NCBI RefSeq assembly: GCF_000715075.1
Contig: NC_134101.1
Location: 24,668,822-24,732,821 of the forward strand
From: Nicotiana tabacum
Lineage: Eukaryota > Streptophyta > Magnoliopsida > Solanales > Solanaceae
Direction: 5' to 3'
DNA: 64,000 bases
In this document: one piece after another, positions 44,726 through 57,359 of the stretch
How positions within the stretch are numbered: the stretch's first letter is position 1
Layout: every line of letters starts with the position of its first letter
The notes under the pieces: generated by a model
The model's database searches: none
The model's input: only the letters and a program-made list of their open reading frames with translations
What the model was told of the DNA's origin: nothing
Program-made: the position numbers and the translations under genes

Positions 44726-46342
44726 TGTCATGACCCGAAATTTCCTCCTTCAGACCGTGATGGCGCCTAACATTTCACTTGCTAGGCAAGCTAACGTTAA
44801 AATAATATTAACTAATTTTTAAACAATTTTTGAATTATTAAAAATCAAGAAAACAAAAGCGGAAGCAAAGTTTGAAATATAGTGAAATAATACATAAAAA
44901 CAATGGTGTCTAAATACCATCCCAGAATTGGTGTCACAAGTGCACGAGCTTCTAGAATAAATACAAATAAAGGTCTAAATAAAGTAAAGCTATCTGAAAA
45001 TAAACACACAGCTAAAGTAAAATAGACGTGGACTTCAGAATTGCGGACGCCATGTAGTTATACCTCAAGTCTCCTCTGGTAGCTGAAATCCGAGCAAGTC
45101 TATGGAACGTTGCTGGGACGAACTCCGAAATCTGCACAAGGAGTGCAGAGTGTAATATCAGTACAACCGACCCCATGTACTGGTAAGTGCTGAGCCTAAA
45201 CTCGACAAAGTAGTGACGAGGCTAAGGCGGTTCACTTACATTAACCTGTATGCAATATCAATAACAACAACAAATAATAGGAATAAATCAGGTAACTCAT
45301 TTATAATAATTGAAGCCAACTCAGCGGTCATAATCTATTATTATTTCACCCAATTCTATTGCAGCGTACAACCCGCTCTCACAATATATTCACATTCAAT
45401 TCTGTTGCAGCATGCAACTCACTCTCCCAATATATTCCTTTTAATCAAGTCTGTCATATATTTATTTCAATCAAGTATATATATAGACTTTTAAATAAGT
45501 CTGTTGTGGCGTGCAATCCGATCCCCCAATATTGACTTTTAAATAAGTCTATTGCGGCGTGCAATCCGATCCCCCAATATTGACTTTTAAATAAGTCTAT
45601 TGCGGCGTGCAATCCGATCCCCCAATATTGACTTTTAAATAAGTCTATTGCGGCGTGCAATCCGATCCCCCAATATTGACTTTTAAATACTTTTCCGTAT
45701 CACTCTCGGGGTACTCGGGACTCCATACGAATATATCAACAAGTCCAATAATATAATACGGACTTACTCGGGGTCTCGTATCACGTCAAACAACGCTAAA
45801 ATTACAATTCACATCCCGATTCAAACTTTGAGTTTTAAACTTTTCAATTTGCAAATCCCGTACCAAAACATATTAAATGAATCCGGAATAACTTCAAATT
45901 TGGCACACAAGTCATAAATGACATAACAGAGCTGTTAAAATTTCCAGAATCAGATTTCGGCTCCGATATCAAAAAGTCAACCCCGTGGTCAAACTTGAAA
46001 ATCTTTAGCCTTTAAATTACTAGTTCCGTTAAATGGTCATAACTTGAGCTAGTGACCTCCAAATTAAATTCCGAGCATACGCCCAAGTCCCAAATCATGA
46101 TACGGAGCTATCGGAACTGTCAAAATACTGATCCGAGTCCGTTTGCTAAAAATGTTGACCAAAGTCATCTCACTTGAGTTTTAAAGCTTTATTTCGCATT
46201 TTAATCTATTTTTCACATGAAAACTTTCCGAAAAATTTTACGGACTGCGCACGCAAGTCGAAGAATGATAAATGGTGCTTTTCGAGGTCTTAGAATATAG
46301 AATTACTTATTAAATTTAAAGATGACATTTTGGGTCATCACA
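44726..46342 (-). mobile_element. 5' LTR of element 4
   Basis: Minus-strand start TGTGATGACCC and end GGGTCATGACA. It contains a perfect terminal dyad at 46321-46339, a perfect CTGCAC-N5-GTGCAG stem at 45132-45148 and the 48-bp array at about 45488-45685, whose copies are more uniform than in the 3' LTR. Confidence 0.92.
45488..45685 (-). repeat. 48-bp tandem hairpin array, 5' LTR of element 4
   Basis: Four nearly identical units (stem ATTGC-GGCGT-GCAAT; one copy GTTGT-N5-GCAAT). Greater uniformity than at 38590-38790 suggests less decay or recent homogenisation of this copy. Confidence 0.9.
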
Positions 46343-47603
46343 CAATAGCGATCATTCTCCCGCGATCGCGAAGAACAAATTTTGCCAACAGCCTTCTCCA
46401 GCTCTTCCAGATAGCCTCTAGTATAATGATCATAACTTTTAGTACAAAACTCCAAATAATAAATGGTTTATCTTTATGAAAATTAGACACCAAGATCTAC
46501 AACTTTTATGTTTTGGTCATCTTGTAAGTTCTTATATATTTTGAGATATAAGCTGTCAAAATCAGCCCTGTGCAATACAAATTTCTTCTTCGCGATTTCC
46601 AAATATCTCTCCCGGACAGCCTATAGTAGTACCAACCATAACATTTTGTACACAACTCCAAATCCAATTGTTTTGCTTTTATGGAAACTAGACACAAAGG
46701 GTTACAACTTTCATTTTTGGATCATCTCCAAATTCCTTATAGATTGCGAGATATAAGCTTCCAAAGTCGGGTGAGTGCAGCAAAAATTTTCTCTACGCGA
46801 TCGCGAAAGGTAATTCGCGATCGCGAAGCACTGGTCAATTTATCCCATTTTACTCATCACGATCGTGGACAATTACCTACTATCGCATAGCACACTGCTG
46901 TAGCCAGAAACCAACAGCTAAAAATGACCTAGAAATGGTCTGAAACCACCCCGAAACTCACCCGAGCCCCTTGGGACCCCGTCTGAATATTCCAACATGT
47001 CTCGAAACATAATACGGACTTACACGGGGTTTCAAATCTCGTCAAACAACAACGAAATTACAATTCACACCTCGATTCGAACTTATGAGTTTCAAACTTT
47101 TCAATTTACAAAACTTGTGCCGAAACATGTTAAATGAATCCGGAATGGCTTCAAATTTGGCACACAAGTCATAAATAATATAACGGAGCTATTTCAATTT
47201 TCGAAATCTTAATCCGAGCCCAATATCAATAAAGTCAACTCTGCGGTCAAACTTTGGAAATCTTAAGCCTTTATATTTCTATTTTCCGTTAAATAGCGAT
47301 AATTTGAGCTAGGGACCTCCGAATTCGATTTCGGGCATACGCCCAAATCTCAAATCATGATACGGACCTACTGGAACTGTCAAAATACTTATCCGGGTCC
47401 GTTTGCTCAAAATATTGACCGAAGTCAACTCAGTTGAGTTTTAAACCTTTATTTCACACTTTAATTTATTTTTCACATAAAAACTTTTCGAAAAATTATA
47501 CGGACTGTGCACGCAAGTCGAGAAATAATGAATAGTGCTATTTGAGGTCTCAAAACACAGAAATAATTTAATAAATTTAAAGATGACCTATCGCGTCATC
47601 ACA
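46343..47603 (-). mobile_element. Solo LTR (antisense), right part
   Basis: Continuation of 35897-37834. It contains CGCGATCGCG-type palindromes (46366-46383 and about 46797-46830), an antisense copy of the ~180-bp dimer (about 46400-46790), and the LTR 5' terminus with the perfect dyad GATGAC-N7-GTCATC at 47582-47600. It ends as the complement of TGTGATGACGCG at 47603. Confidence 0.75.
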
Positions 47604-48904
47604 ACAAATCCAAAAACTGGCTAGCCCGTGCTATTTTTACCATTATTTGGATCTATTTATTTGCATTCTATTGCAAAAGATAAGAATATAATGAGAAAGT
47701 AGAGTAAAACATAAAGAGTTATAAACATTCAGCACTTTGGACATATAGAAAATCAGCATAAGAAAATTAGAGGGTTAAGTCCTACAAAGATAAACATAAT
47801 TTCCAAATCTCCCATAGCCGCAGCTCATACATTTTTTGCAGCTTTTTGAGATGGATACTGAGCCTAGCTTGGCAGGTTGTGAGCCTAAAAAAATCGTTTG
47901 GTTGTGATCTTGCGTATTATCAATTGCCAAACCTACCACTTATGACTAAACAAATTTAATGCATTTTAGCTTTTTCTTCAAGGCTTCGGAGGGTGAATAG
48001 AACATGTGCAAATTTTGGAGATTGTAGTGGTGAAATTTGGTCTTAACACGTGGATAGTTCACATGGTGACACGACGCTGCTTGGAATAAGTTTCACTTTG
48101 GGGATAAACGAACAGTGGAAGTTTGCCCTCTCGAGAAATAACTTCGACCCGATAGCTCCTTCCCGGGGAGATGGGAGCAATGCCTCGATAAAGCACTCTA
48201 AAGACGGTTTCGAGATTCGTTGATGAAGCTACAGTTCGGAGTCTTGATTGGTCTTCAACCGCCTTTGAAGTATCCGGAATTCACTCATATTCAGTATGTC
48301 TGACGCTTATCTCACAACCGGCGAGTATTTTGGCCACTAACAACCACCCAAAACAACATATGAGAGTGGAACTAGGGATATGAACGTTAGGCTTAGGCTA
48401 TAAATACCTCTAATTTTCTCACTTGTAGATTCATTCAAATTCTGCTCTACTTATTCTGACTTGAAGCTATTGTATTTCGCTCTGGTCATACTGAGCAATA
48501 TAATCGATCTTTACTTTACAACATTGTGACTCATGCTAATTTTCAATAAGATTATTCTTTCTTTTGTTTATCTACTTTAATTGCATTATTATCATCGTAA
48601 TTCGTACATTGCTTATTTAGTCTAACCAAGTAATTTATTCAACTATGATTTGAGCGGATTGTTTGTGACCTCATCAAATATTTTATAATACAGTGCAAAT
48701 CTCATTTAAAATTCTCTTATACATAACATGGTAATCTACTTAATGCAATGGAAGTTGGCTCTAAACAGAAAGTTTATGTTCCTTTTCCCATTCGTTCTGT
48801 TGCCCCGACTTGTAGCCTGAGAAGTCAGCATGCTTTAACAGTTGTTGTGTAACACCACCATAAAACTCGGTGGAGACGTGGTTTGCTCAAAAGGCTTTCT
48901 ACAA
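47604..48904. other. Spacer with MITE end and LTR-like promoter relic
   Basis: The first ~40 bp look like the remainder of the MITE split by the solo LTR. About 48060-48740 resembles part of an LTR: a low-copy-looking leader, then GGCTATAAATACC (TATA at about 48399-48406) followed by a C/T-rich segment. No second LTR, primer-binding site or ORF supports it. Nothing else is recognisable. Confidence 0.35.
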
Positions 48905-48963
48905 ATAGAATTAGTAAGAAAACAGACAGTCAAAAATAACATCTTAGTACAAATATGTTACTT
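48905..48963. repeat. Copy of the empty insertion site of the composite element
   Basis: 48905-48953 repeats the left flank 2953-3001 with one mismatch. It then runs directly into TATGTTACTT, which is what follows the right-hand ACAAA at 59531-59535. The join contains one ACAAA, as an uninserted target should. Beyond about 48963 it diverges from the right flank. Confidence 0.75.
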
Positions 48964-49739
48964 TATAAAAGCATGAATACAATGTCGGTTTACAAAAAAT
49001 AACCTTATAATATTAAGGATGATAACTTATAATAAAAGGACATAACGGGAATTTTAGATATTAGTCTTATAATCCTATTAGTTTTAGGACATAATAATAC
49101 TACATATTAGGAATCTTATATGATTACCTTTAGGATTCCTATTAGTATAATTACTTTCGGGCGGTCTAATTCATATAAATTTGAACAAGTAAATATTTTC
49201 AGTCAAGTAATCACGTTACTTTTAGGATATACTTCTTAAAAATTTCTGTTACTAATTTAATTCGAGAATGTACTATAATATCCTATTACTAATTTAATTT
49301 GAGAATGTATTATATTGTCCAAATCTATTTAGAAAAAAGGAGAGTCTATTTTATTATAAAAGTATAAATGCAATATTAATATACCAAAATAGCTCTAAAA
49401 TATTAAGCAGAAGAACTCATAGGGAAAGAACATAACTGTAATAACCTATTTTTGGACTATAATACCTTCTTTGCTAATTTTTAATATTTAAGATTTAAAA
49501 TTAATAAAATTTTGTCTATTAAATTGTTATTAAAAATATGTAGGAAGGTTTAATAAAATTAATTTTATAAGAATTCTCCGTATTGGCAATACATTACCAC
49601 TCCATAATGTCCAATACCAAATTAATAATATTAAGTGGACTGGATAAAGAGTTAAAATTGAGAAAATAATACCCCCATAATAATATATTTTTATACTATA
49701 TTTGAACTATTTTCCTACTCAAATAATTTTTTTTAATCA
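48964..49739. other. AT-rich segment with a diverged direct repeat
   Basis: No gene. A segment of about 95 bp at 48964-49060 (TTATAAAAGCATGAATACAA...) recurs diverged at about 49352-49445 (TTATAAAAGTATAAATGCAA...). Both are followed by AT-rich DNA. The origin is unknown. Confidence 0.55.
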
Positions 49740-51315
49740 ATTTCTCGTGTAATTTTGAGAATTTGAGGGCCGAATATTTAGCGAAATTTAGTGATTTTGG
49801 TATGGGTAGACTCGTGGTTGAGTGGGCGTTCATATTTCATAAGTTTCGCCTGATTTCGAGACGTGGGTCCCACGGACGAATTTTTAATTAATTTCGAAAT
49901 TTTTATTAAAAATATAGTATTTTCTTATAGAACTGATTCCTATAATTGTTAGTGATTGTATCGAATTATTTTGGCTAGATTCGAGCCAGACAGAGTTGGA
50001 TAATCGTGGAAAGGGCCTTCTAGTGGATTAAATTGGAGCAAGACGAGGTAGCTCTCTTGTCTAATCTTGTGAGGAGGAAATTACCCCCATAGGGATTAAA
50101 TTGAATAATTGTTGCTAATTGCGGGGGTTACGTACGCACGAGGTGACGAGAGTCCGTGCGAAGATACTATAAATGCTAAAGTCCGGGTAGTTTAGGACTC
50201 AAAGTATGAATTACTTGTGTAAATTATATTCTTTGCTTAATTAATATTAATTGATATATATTAATATATTGGGAATTATTAGATAAACATATTAAAGCAT
50301 GAAAATCTCATATGCTTGATTTTCTGTTTAAATTAATTAATTGTCAAAAGAAATTGTTCTTCATCCCAAATTTATCTTATAATAAATATACTCTCCTTCC
50401 GAAGGCACATAAGAAAATGTCTTCCTTTCTTGTAGAACGGGCCGAACGCCTCGGCAGGATAGATGCATCTATGGATGGTGCCGCATGTTCCTCGGCAGCG
50501 TACACGACACTCTGGATCGGGTCGTACGTCCTCGGCAGAAATCGTGCTTAAAAATAATAATTACACGATACTTTAATAGTTATTTCAGCTTGCGAAGCCA
50601 ATTAATAAATTGGAGAATCTTTGAAATTTAATGAATTATTATTCCTGCTTGTTAAGGAATTAATTGTTATTCCTGTAAATGAGATTAATTGATAAGTTAG
50701 AAATTATTTGAATTGAAGGAATTTAATTAATATATTGAGAATTTTTGCATTTGAAGGAATTTGATTATTTACGGTGGTTAAATAAATTATTGTAAATGCT
50801 ACGAATCATGCTGATTTAGATATTCTAGTTGTATTTCAGTTATTATTATTGACCCATAGTGAGTGTCAAAGTCGGCCATCTCGTCTCTACCACTTCGAGA
50901 TTAGGCTTAATACTCACTGGGTACACGTTGTTTACGTACTCATACTACACTTGCTGCACTTTTTGTGCAGGACCTGAGGCAAGTACTAGTGGGGGACCTA
51001 TCGTCTTACACCCACGCTATTCAGGGGCATAGTGTTGAGCTGCCTTTCTGAGCCATTCTGCAGCTACTAGTGTCTCTCCTTGTATTTTTTTTCATTCTGT
51101 CGATTTTATTTCAGACAGTGTTTGAGGTTTTATATAATCTACTAGATACTCATACACTTATGACAAAAGATCTTGGCACACACATTGGCAGAATTTGGGT
51201 TTTATTATTTTTTTGGTTTTAAATTTAATTAATATATGCTTAATTTATTAACTTGGCTTGCCTAGCTATAGTGTTGGGCGCCATCACGACCTATAGGTGA
51301 AATTGGGTAGTGACA
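49740..51315 (+). mobile_element. Truncated LTR, subfamily A, upstream of second gag-pol
   Basis: Begins abruptly at TTCTCGTGTAATTTTGAG, equivalent to about 1245 of the first LTR-A, and ends TAGTGACA at 51315. Subfamily A features include the GAAATTTAATGAATTATTATT block near 50620. The CTGCAC-N5-GTGCAG hairpin is perfect at 50954-50970. The 5' half, including the palindrome array, is missing. Confidence 0.85.
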
Positions 51316-51318
51316 ACA

Positions 51319-51330
51319 TGGTATCAGAGC
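51319..51330 (+). promoter_or_regulatory. Primer-binding site of element 2
   Basis: TGGTATCAGAGC, an exact match to the plant initiator tRNA-Met site, three bases after the LTR. Confidence 0.9.
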
Positions 51331-51506
51331 ACTAGGTTCACGTAGGTCTCACAATTTATGAGCAGGCCTAATAAAGTCTTGCGGATCGGTAGGAAGACGT
51401 ATGTACTTATCTTCGAGAGGCTATAGGGTGTTAGGAAATTACCTTTCTTCATATTCCATCATGCAATTGATGTAGTTCTAAATATCCTTCTCTTATTCTC
51501 TCTCAG

Positions 51507-53026
51507 ATGGTGAGAACGCGCTCGAATGAGGTTCCAGGCCAGGGAAGAGCTATTCCCCCAGTTGCTAGAGGCCGAGGTATAGGCCGAGGGAGGGTTCCAA
51601 CCCGTGGCAGAGGGCGATAACGTCCCGCGACTGTTCCAGTTATGCCGCTAGTGGGTCCAGCAGAGAACCCCATTGTTGAGGAACAGGATGAGGTGCCTGT
51701 GGCAGAGCCAGCTCCAGTGGATTTCACATCTGCACTGGGATTTCAGGATGTCATGGGTCGTATGCTATGGTTCATGGACAATATTACTCAGGCGGGTTTA
51801 TTTCCGGCAGACCCAACCACATCTCAGGCAGACGGGGGAGCACAGACCCTTACCGCGCAGGCTCATGGACAAGCAGTTGCTGTATATCAGACCCAGGGTG
51901 CACTACCCGTGGGTGAAGCCTAGCCAGTGGTAGCAGCTACACTTGAGCCCATGCCAACTATAGCCGCCGATCCTCAGAAATTATTGGACCGATGGACTAG
52001 ACTACATCCTCCTGTCTTTGGGGGTGAGCGACATGAGGATCCACAGGACTTCATTGATCGTTGCAGGGACAGACTGCATTACATGAGGATATTGGAATCT
52101 CATGGGGTTGACTTCGCTACTTTTCAGCTAGAGGGCGGGGCCCGTAGATGGTGACGGTCTTATGTTCTTGGCAGACCAGCAGATTCTCTCCCATAACTTG
52201 GGATAGGTTCACCTGTATCTTCCTGGACAGGTATATTCCACCCTCCCATAGGGAAGAGTTGAGATTTCAGTTTGAGCAGCTCCAGCAAGGTTAGATGTCA
52301 GTGACCGATTATGAGGCGAGGTTTTCTGAGTTATCTTGCCATGCACTTATGATACTCCCTACTGCGGCTGAGAGAGTGCGGAGGTTTATTGCGGGTTTAC
52401 ATACTGGCATTCAGGCCACTATGGCTTGAGTGGTTGAGATGGGTACTTCTTATGAGTTAGTCGTGGAGATAGCCCGGAGGATTGAGGGTGTACGTCAGCG
52501 TAGCCGAGAGCAGGTTACTAGAGATAAGCGATTTAGGTATTCTGGAGAGTTAAGAGTTGCTCCGTCTGGGGGCAGAGGTCAGTTCGTGAGAGGGCAGTCC
52601 AGCAGGCCCCCATATCCAGCACCCCCGCCTCCTCGGGGTGCTCCAGTACGACCTTATTTTAGTGCTATACCAGAGAGTTCTTATTGCCCACCAGCTATTC
52701 AGGGTTCTTTCCGTGAGTATTCAGGTCCCCAGGGCCAGACACTTAGTCAGCAGCCCATCGCACCGAAGAGTTGTTACGAGTGTGGGGATCCCGGTCATAT
52801 ACGGAGGTTTTGCCCCAGGCTTCGGGGTAGACCAGTACAGCAGGGTCAGCAGCCTATACTTACCGGACCAGTTGCTCCACCAGTAGTCCGACCACCGAGA
52901 GGCGGAGGACAGGTGGGTAGGGGTCGTCCTAGAGGTGGAGGTCAGCCAGGCGGAGGCCAGCCAGTTGGTGCTCCAGCTCGGTTCTATGCTTTTCCGGCTA
53001 GACCAGATGTAGAGGCCTAAGATGTC
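51507..53026 (+). pseudogene. gag of Tekay/Del-like chromovirus, element 2 (broken)
   Basis: Starts at the ATG at 51507 (MVRTRSNEVPGQ...). The capsid region includes PPVFGGERHEDPQDF. The zinc knuckle near 52773-52814 is intact, CYECGDPGHIRRFC, unlike element 1. A Gly/Arg-rich tail follows (RGGGQVGRGRPRGGGQ). Damage includes TAA near 51618, TAG near 51921, TGA near 52153, a 1-bp deletion near 52185, TAG near 52292, TGA near 52428 and TAA near 53020. Most of these differ from the lesions in element 1, so the two copies decayed largely independently. Confidence 0.9.
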
Positions 53027-56000
53027 GTGATTACAGGTATTATTTTTGTTTGTGGAAAAGATGCCTCAGTATTATTTGATCCAGGATCTACATATTCATA
53101 TGTGTCATCTCTATTTGCTCCATTCCTGGGTGTTTCTCGTGAGTCCTTGAGTACTCCTGTTTATGTGTCCACTCATGTGGGCGATTCTATTGTTGTGAAC
53201 CGGATCTACCGGTCCTGTATTATTACATTCTGTGGTTATGAAACTAGAGAAGATCTCTTATTGCTTGAGATGACCGATTTTGAAATTATTCTGGGCATGG
53301 ACTGGTTATCTCCATATCATGTTATTCTAGATTGTCATGCCAAGACTGTTACCTTGGCTATTCCAGGATTGCCTAAGATGGAGTGGAAGGGTTCGCCTAT
53401 TAGTTCATTTAATCGAGTTATTTCTTTTATTAAGGCTCAACACATGGTTGAGAAGGGTTGTTTGGCTTATCTAGCCTATGTTCGGGATACTACTGCAGAG
53501 ACTACTGCTATTGATTTAGTGCCTGTAGTTCGAGAGTTCCCCGATGTATTTCCGTCAGATCTTCCAAGTATGCCACCTGATCGTGATATTGATTTTTGTA
53601 TTGACTTGGCTTCAGATACCCAGCATATATCTATCCCACCATATCGCATGGCTCCGAAAGAATTGAAAGAACAGCTTGAAGAGTTACTAGCCAAAGGGTT
53701 TGTCTGACCGAGTGTATCGCCTTTGGGGTGCACCAGTATTATTTGTGAAAAAGAAGGATGAAACAATGCGGATGTGTATTGATTATCGCCAATTGAACAA
53801 AGTCACTATTAAGAACAAGTACCCGTTGCCGTGTATTGATGATCTATTTGACCAGTTGAAGGGTGCTAGGGTATTTTCTAAGATCGACTTGAGGTCGGGG
53901 TACCATCAATTGAAGATTCGGGATTCAGATGTTCCGAAGACTGCTTTTCGGACTAGATATGGTCATTATGAGTTTCTCGTGATGTCCTTCGGTTTAACTA
54001 ATGCCCCGACAGCATTCATGGATCTGATGAACAGGGTATTCATGCCATACATTGATTCGTTTGTAATTGTCTTCATTGATGACATATTAATCTATTCGCG
54101 CAGTAAGGAAGAACAATTACAGCATATGAGAATAGTGCTTCAGACATTGCGGGAACAAAAGCTATATACTAAGTTCTCTAAATGTAAGTTTTGGCTAGAG
54201 TCTGTAGCATTTTTGGGACATATTGTATTGGGCGAAGGTATTAAAGTTGATCCCAAAAAGATTGAGGCAGTTCAAAATTGGCATCGTCCCACTTCGGCGA
54301 CTGAGATCAGGAGTTTTCTGGGTTTAGCAGGTTATTATCATCGATTCGTGGAAGGTTTTTCATCTATTGCAACACCTTTGACCAAATTAACCCAGAAGGG
54401 TGTTCAGTTCCGATGGTCCGATGATTGTGAGTCAAGCTTTCAGAAGCTCAAGACAGCACTGACTACAGCACCCGTGTTAGTGTTACCATCTGGTTTGGGA
54501 ATATATACAGTGTATTGCGACGCGTCACGCGTTGGCTTGGGTTGTGTATTGATGCAATAAAGGCGAGTTATTGCATATGCTTCACGTCAGCTGAAGCCCC
54601 ACCAGAAGAATTATCCAGTACATGATATGGAGTTAGCTGCGATTGTTCACGCTCTAAAGATTTGGAGGCATTATCTTTATGGGGTGTCTTGTGAAGTTTA
54701 CACTGATCATCATAGTTTGTAGTATTTGTTCAAGCAGAGGGGTCTAAATTTGAGGCAGCGTAGATAGTTGGAGTTACTAAAAGATTATGATATTACTATC
54801 TTGTATCATCCGGGCAAAGCAAATGTGGTTGCAGATGCCTTGAGAAGGAAGGCGGAGAGTATGGGTAGTTTGGCTTTCATTTCACCAGAGGAAAGGCCAT
54901 TAGCCTCGGATATTCAGTCCTTGGCTAACAAACTTGTGAGGCTGGATATTTTAGAACCCAGCCGAGTTCTTGCATGTGTAGTGGCCCAATCTTCACTATT
55001 TGAGCAGATCAAGGCTCGCCAGTATGATGACCCACACTTTATGGTTCTTCGTGAAACGGTACTATGAGGTGGTGCCAAGGAAGTAACTATTGGAGCGGAT
55101 GGTGTTCTGCGACTCCAGGATCGTCTATATGTTCTTAATGTGGATGGACTGAGGAAAAAGATCCTGGAGGAGGCACACAGTTCTCGGTATTCTATTCATC
55201 CTGGTGCTACTAAGATGTATCGTGACTTGAGGCAGCATTATTGGTGGAGATGAATGAAAAAGGACATAATTGAGTATGTATCTAGGTGTCTAAATTACCA
55301 GCAAGATAAATATGAGCACCAGAGGCCAGGTGGCCTACTTCAGCAGATGACTATACCAGAGTGGAAATGGGAACGAATTGCTATGGACTTTGTAGTTGGG
55401 TTGCCGCGGACCTTGAGGAAGTTTGATGCAGTTTGGGTGATTGTTGACAGGTTGACCAAAGTCAGCACATTTTATTCCTGTTGTGACTACGTATACTTCA
55501 GAGAGGTTGGCCCAGATTTATATTCAGGAGATAATTTGGTTGCATGGCGTGCCAATTTCCATCATATCAGATAGAGGCCCTCAGTTTACTTCACATTTCT
55601 GGAGAGCAGTATAGAGTGAGTTGGGGACCCGTGTAGAGCTCAGCACAACCTTTCATCCGTAGACCGACGGGCAGTCAGAGCGGACAATTCAGATTTTGGA
55701 GGATATGCTCAGGGCATGTGTGATAGACTTTGGAGGTCTGTGGGATCATTTCCTGCCTTTCGCCGAGTTTGCTTATAATAACATTTACCAATCCATCATC
55801 GAGATGGCTCCATTTGAGGCTTTATATGGTCGGCGATGTCGTTCACCTATCGGATGGTTTGAGCCAGGTGAGGCTAAGTTATATAGTATTGATTTGGTAA
55901 GGGATGCCTTGGAAAAGGTAAAGTTGATTCAGGAGCGACTTCGTACAGCATAGTCCAGACAAAAGAGTTACGCGGATCAGAAAGCGCGTGATATATCATT

Positions 56001-56484
56001 TATGGTAGGTGAAAAAGTTCTCTTGAAGGTTTCGCCGATGAAGGGAATTATGAGCTTCGGGAAGAAGGGCAAGTTGAGCCCAAGGTTTATAGGCCCATTT
56101 GAGGTGTTGAAACGAGTTGGGGAGGTTGCTTATGAGCTTGCATTGCCTCCCAGCCTATCGGGAGTTCATCCGGTTTTTCACGTATCTATGCTCCGGAAGT
56201 ATCATGCCGACCTATCACATGTGTTAGACTTCAGCACAGTTCAGCTAGATAATAGCTTGGGTTATGAAGAGGAGCCAATTGCCATGGTTGATAAACAGGT
56301 TCGCCAGCTGAGGTCCAAGAGGATTTCTGCAGTAAAAGTCCAGTGGAGGGGCCAACCAGTCGAGGAAGCGACTTGGGAGGCTGAGGAAAATATGCGGAAC
56401 AGATATCCACACTTATTCAACACTTCAGGTAAAATTCTAAACCCGTTCGAGGACGAACGTTTATTTAAGAGGTGGAGAATGTGA
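53027..56484 (+). pseudogene. pol of element 2: protease to chromodomain-like C terminus (broken)
   Basis: Protease FDPGSTYSYV near 53080. RT with [14 protein letters not shown] and FIDD at 54072-54083; the open stretch 53700-54560 is the longest intact RT in the window. RNase H has [10 protein letters not shown] and further motifs to about 54760. Integrase near 55240-55950 has MDFVVGLPRTLRKFD and YGRRCRSPIGWFEPGEAKL. The C-terminal segment 56002-56484 has [20 protein letters not shown], the Tekay/Del-type chromodomain. Stops are near 54558, 54718, 54766, 55064, 55252, 55615 (shared with element 1 at 10264), 55664 and 55952. An extra T near 53722 and an insertion near 55465 shift frame. The final stop TGA at 56482 lies inside the LTR terminus. 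Confidence 0.92.
56467..56479 (+). promoter_or_regulatory. Polypurine tract of element 2
   Basis: AAGAGGTGGAGAA immediately precedes LTR-B (TGTGATGACCC at 56480). It is identical to the tract at 25039-25051. Confidence 0.85.
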
Positions 56485-57359
56485 TGACCCAAAATGTTAT
56501 CTTTAAATTTAATAATTAATTATGTGTTCTAAGACATCGAAAAGTACTATTTATCATTCCTCGACTTGCGTGCGCAATCCGTAAAGATTTCTGGAAAGTT
56601 TTTATATGAAAAATGTATTAAAATGTGAATTAGAGCTTTAAAACTCAATTGAGTTGACTTTAGTCAACATTTTGAGCAAAAGGACTCGGATCAGTGTTTT
56701 GACAGTTTTGGTAGGTTCATATCGTGATTTGGGACTAGGGCGTATGCCCAGAATCAAATTCCGAGGTCCCTAGCCCGAGATATGGAATTTTGATGAAATA
56801 TTAAAAGTTTAAGTTCAAATAGTGACCGGATGTATAATTATGTACAAACGACCCCGCAATAGAATTTTGATGATTCCAACAGCTCCGTATGTTGATTTTG
56901 GACTTAGGAGCGTGATCGAAATTTTATTTGGAAGTCCGTAGTGAAATTAGGCTTGAAATGGCTACAATAGGAATTTAAGTTTGAAAGTTTGACCGGGGAG
57001 TTGACTTTTTGATATCGGGGTCGGAATCCAGTTATGAAAATTTTTATAGCTACGTTATATTATTTATGACTTGTGTGTAAAATTTGAGGTCAATCGGAGT
57101 TGATTTGATAGGTTTCGACATCAAGTGTAGAAGTTAGAAATTTTAAGTTTCATGAAGCTTGAATGGGAGCATAATTTGTGGTTTTAGCGTCGTTTTATGT
57201 GATTCGAGTTTTCAAATAAGTTCGTATGATGTTTTAGGACTTTTCGGTATATTTGGTCGAGGTCCCAGGGGCCTCGGGTGAGTTTCGGATGGTTAACGGA
57301 TCAAAAGTTGGACTTAAAAAGCTTCTGCAATTTTTCCTTTTGTTGTATATTCTGGGCTG

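Larger units (their letters stand above)
37835..46342 (-). mobile_element. Tekay/Del-like chromovirus, full length, antisense (element 4)
   Basis: 8.5 kb with LTRs of 1615 bp (37835-39449) and 1617 bp (44726-46342), a primer-binding site at 44712-44723 and a polypurine tract at 39450-39462. It is inserted in the CG-rich palindrome zone of the solo LTR. The left flank ends CGATC (37830-37834), and CGATC recurs at 46349-46353 after six extra bases, so a 5-bp duplication is possible but imperfectly placed. It is the most complete element in the window, though its reading frame has many stops. Confidence 0.92.

Noticed and set aside
45454..45660. Minus-strand ORF of 16-residue repeats
   Set aside because: Product of the 48-bp LTR array, not a gene.
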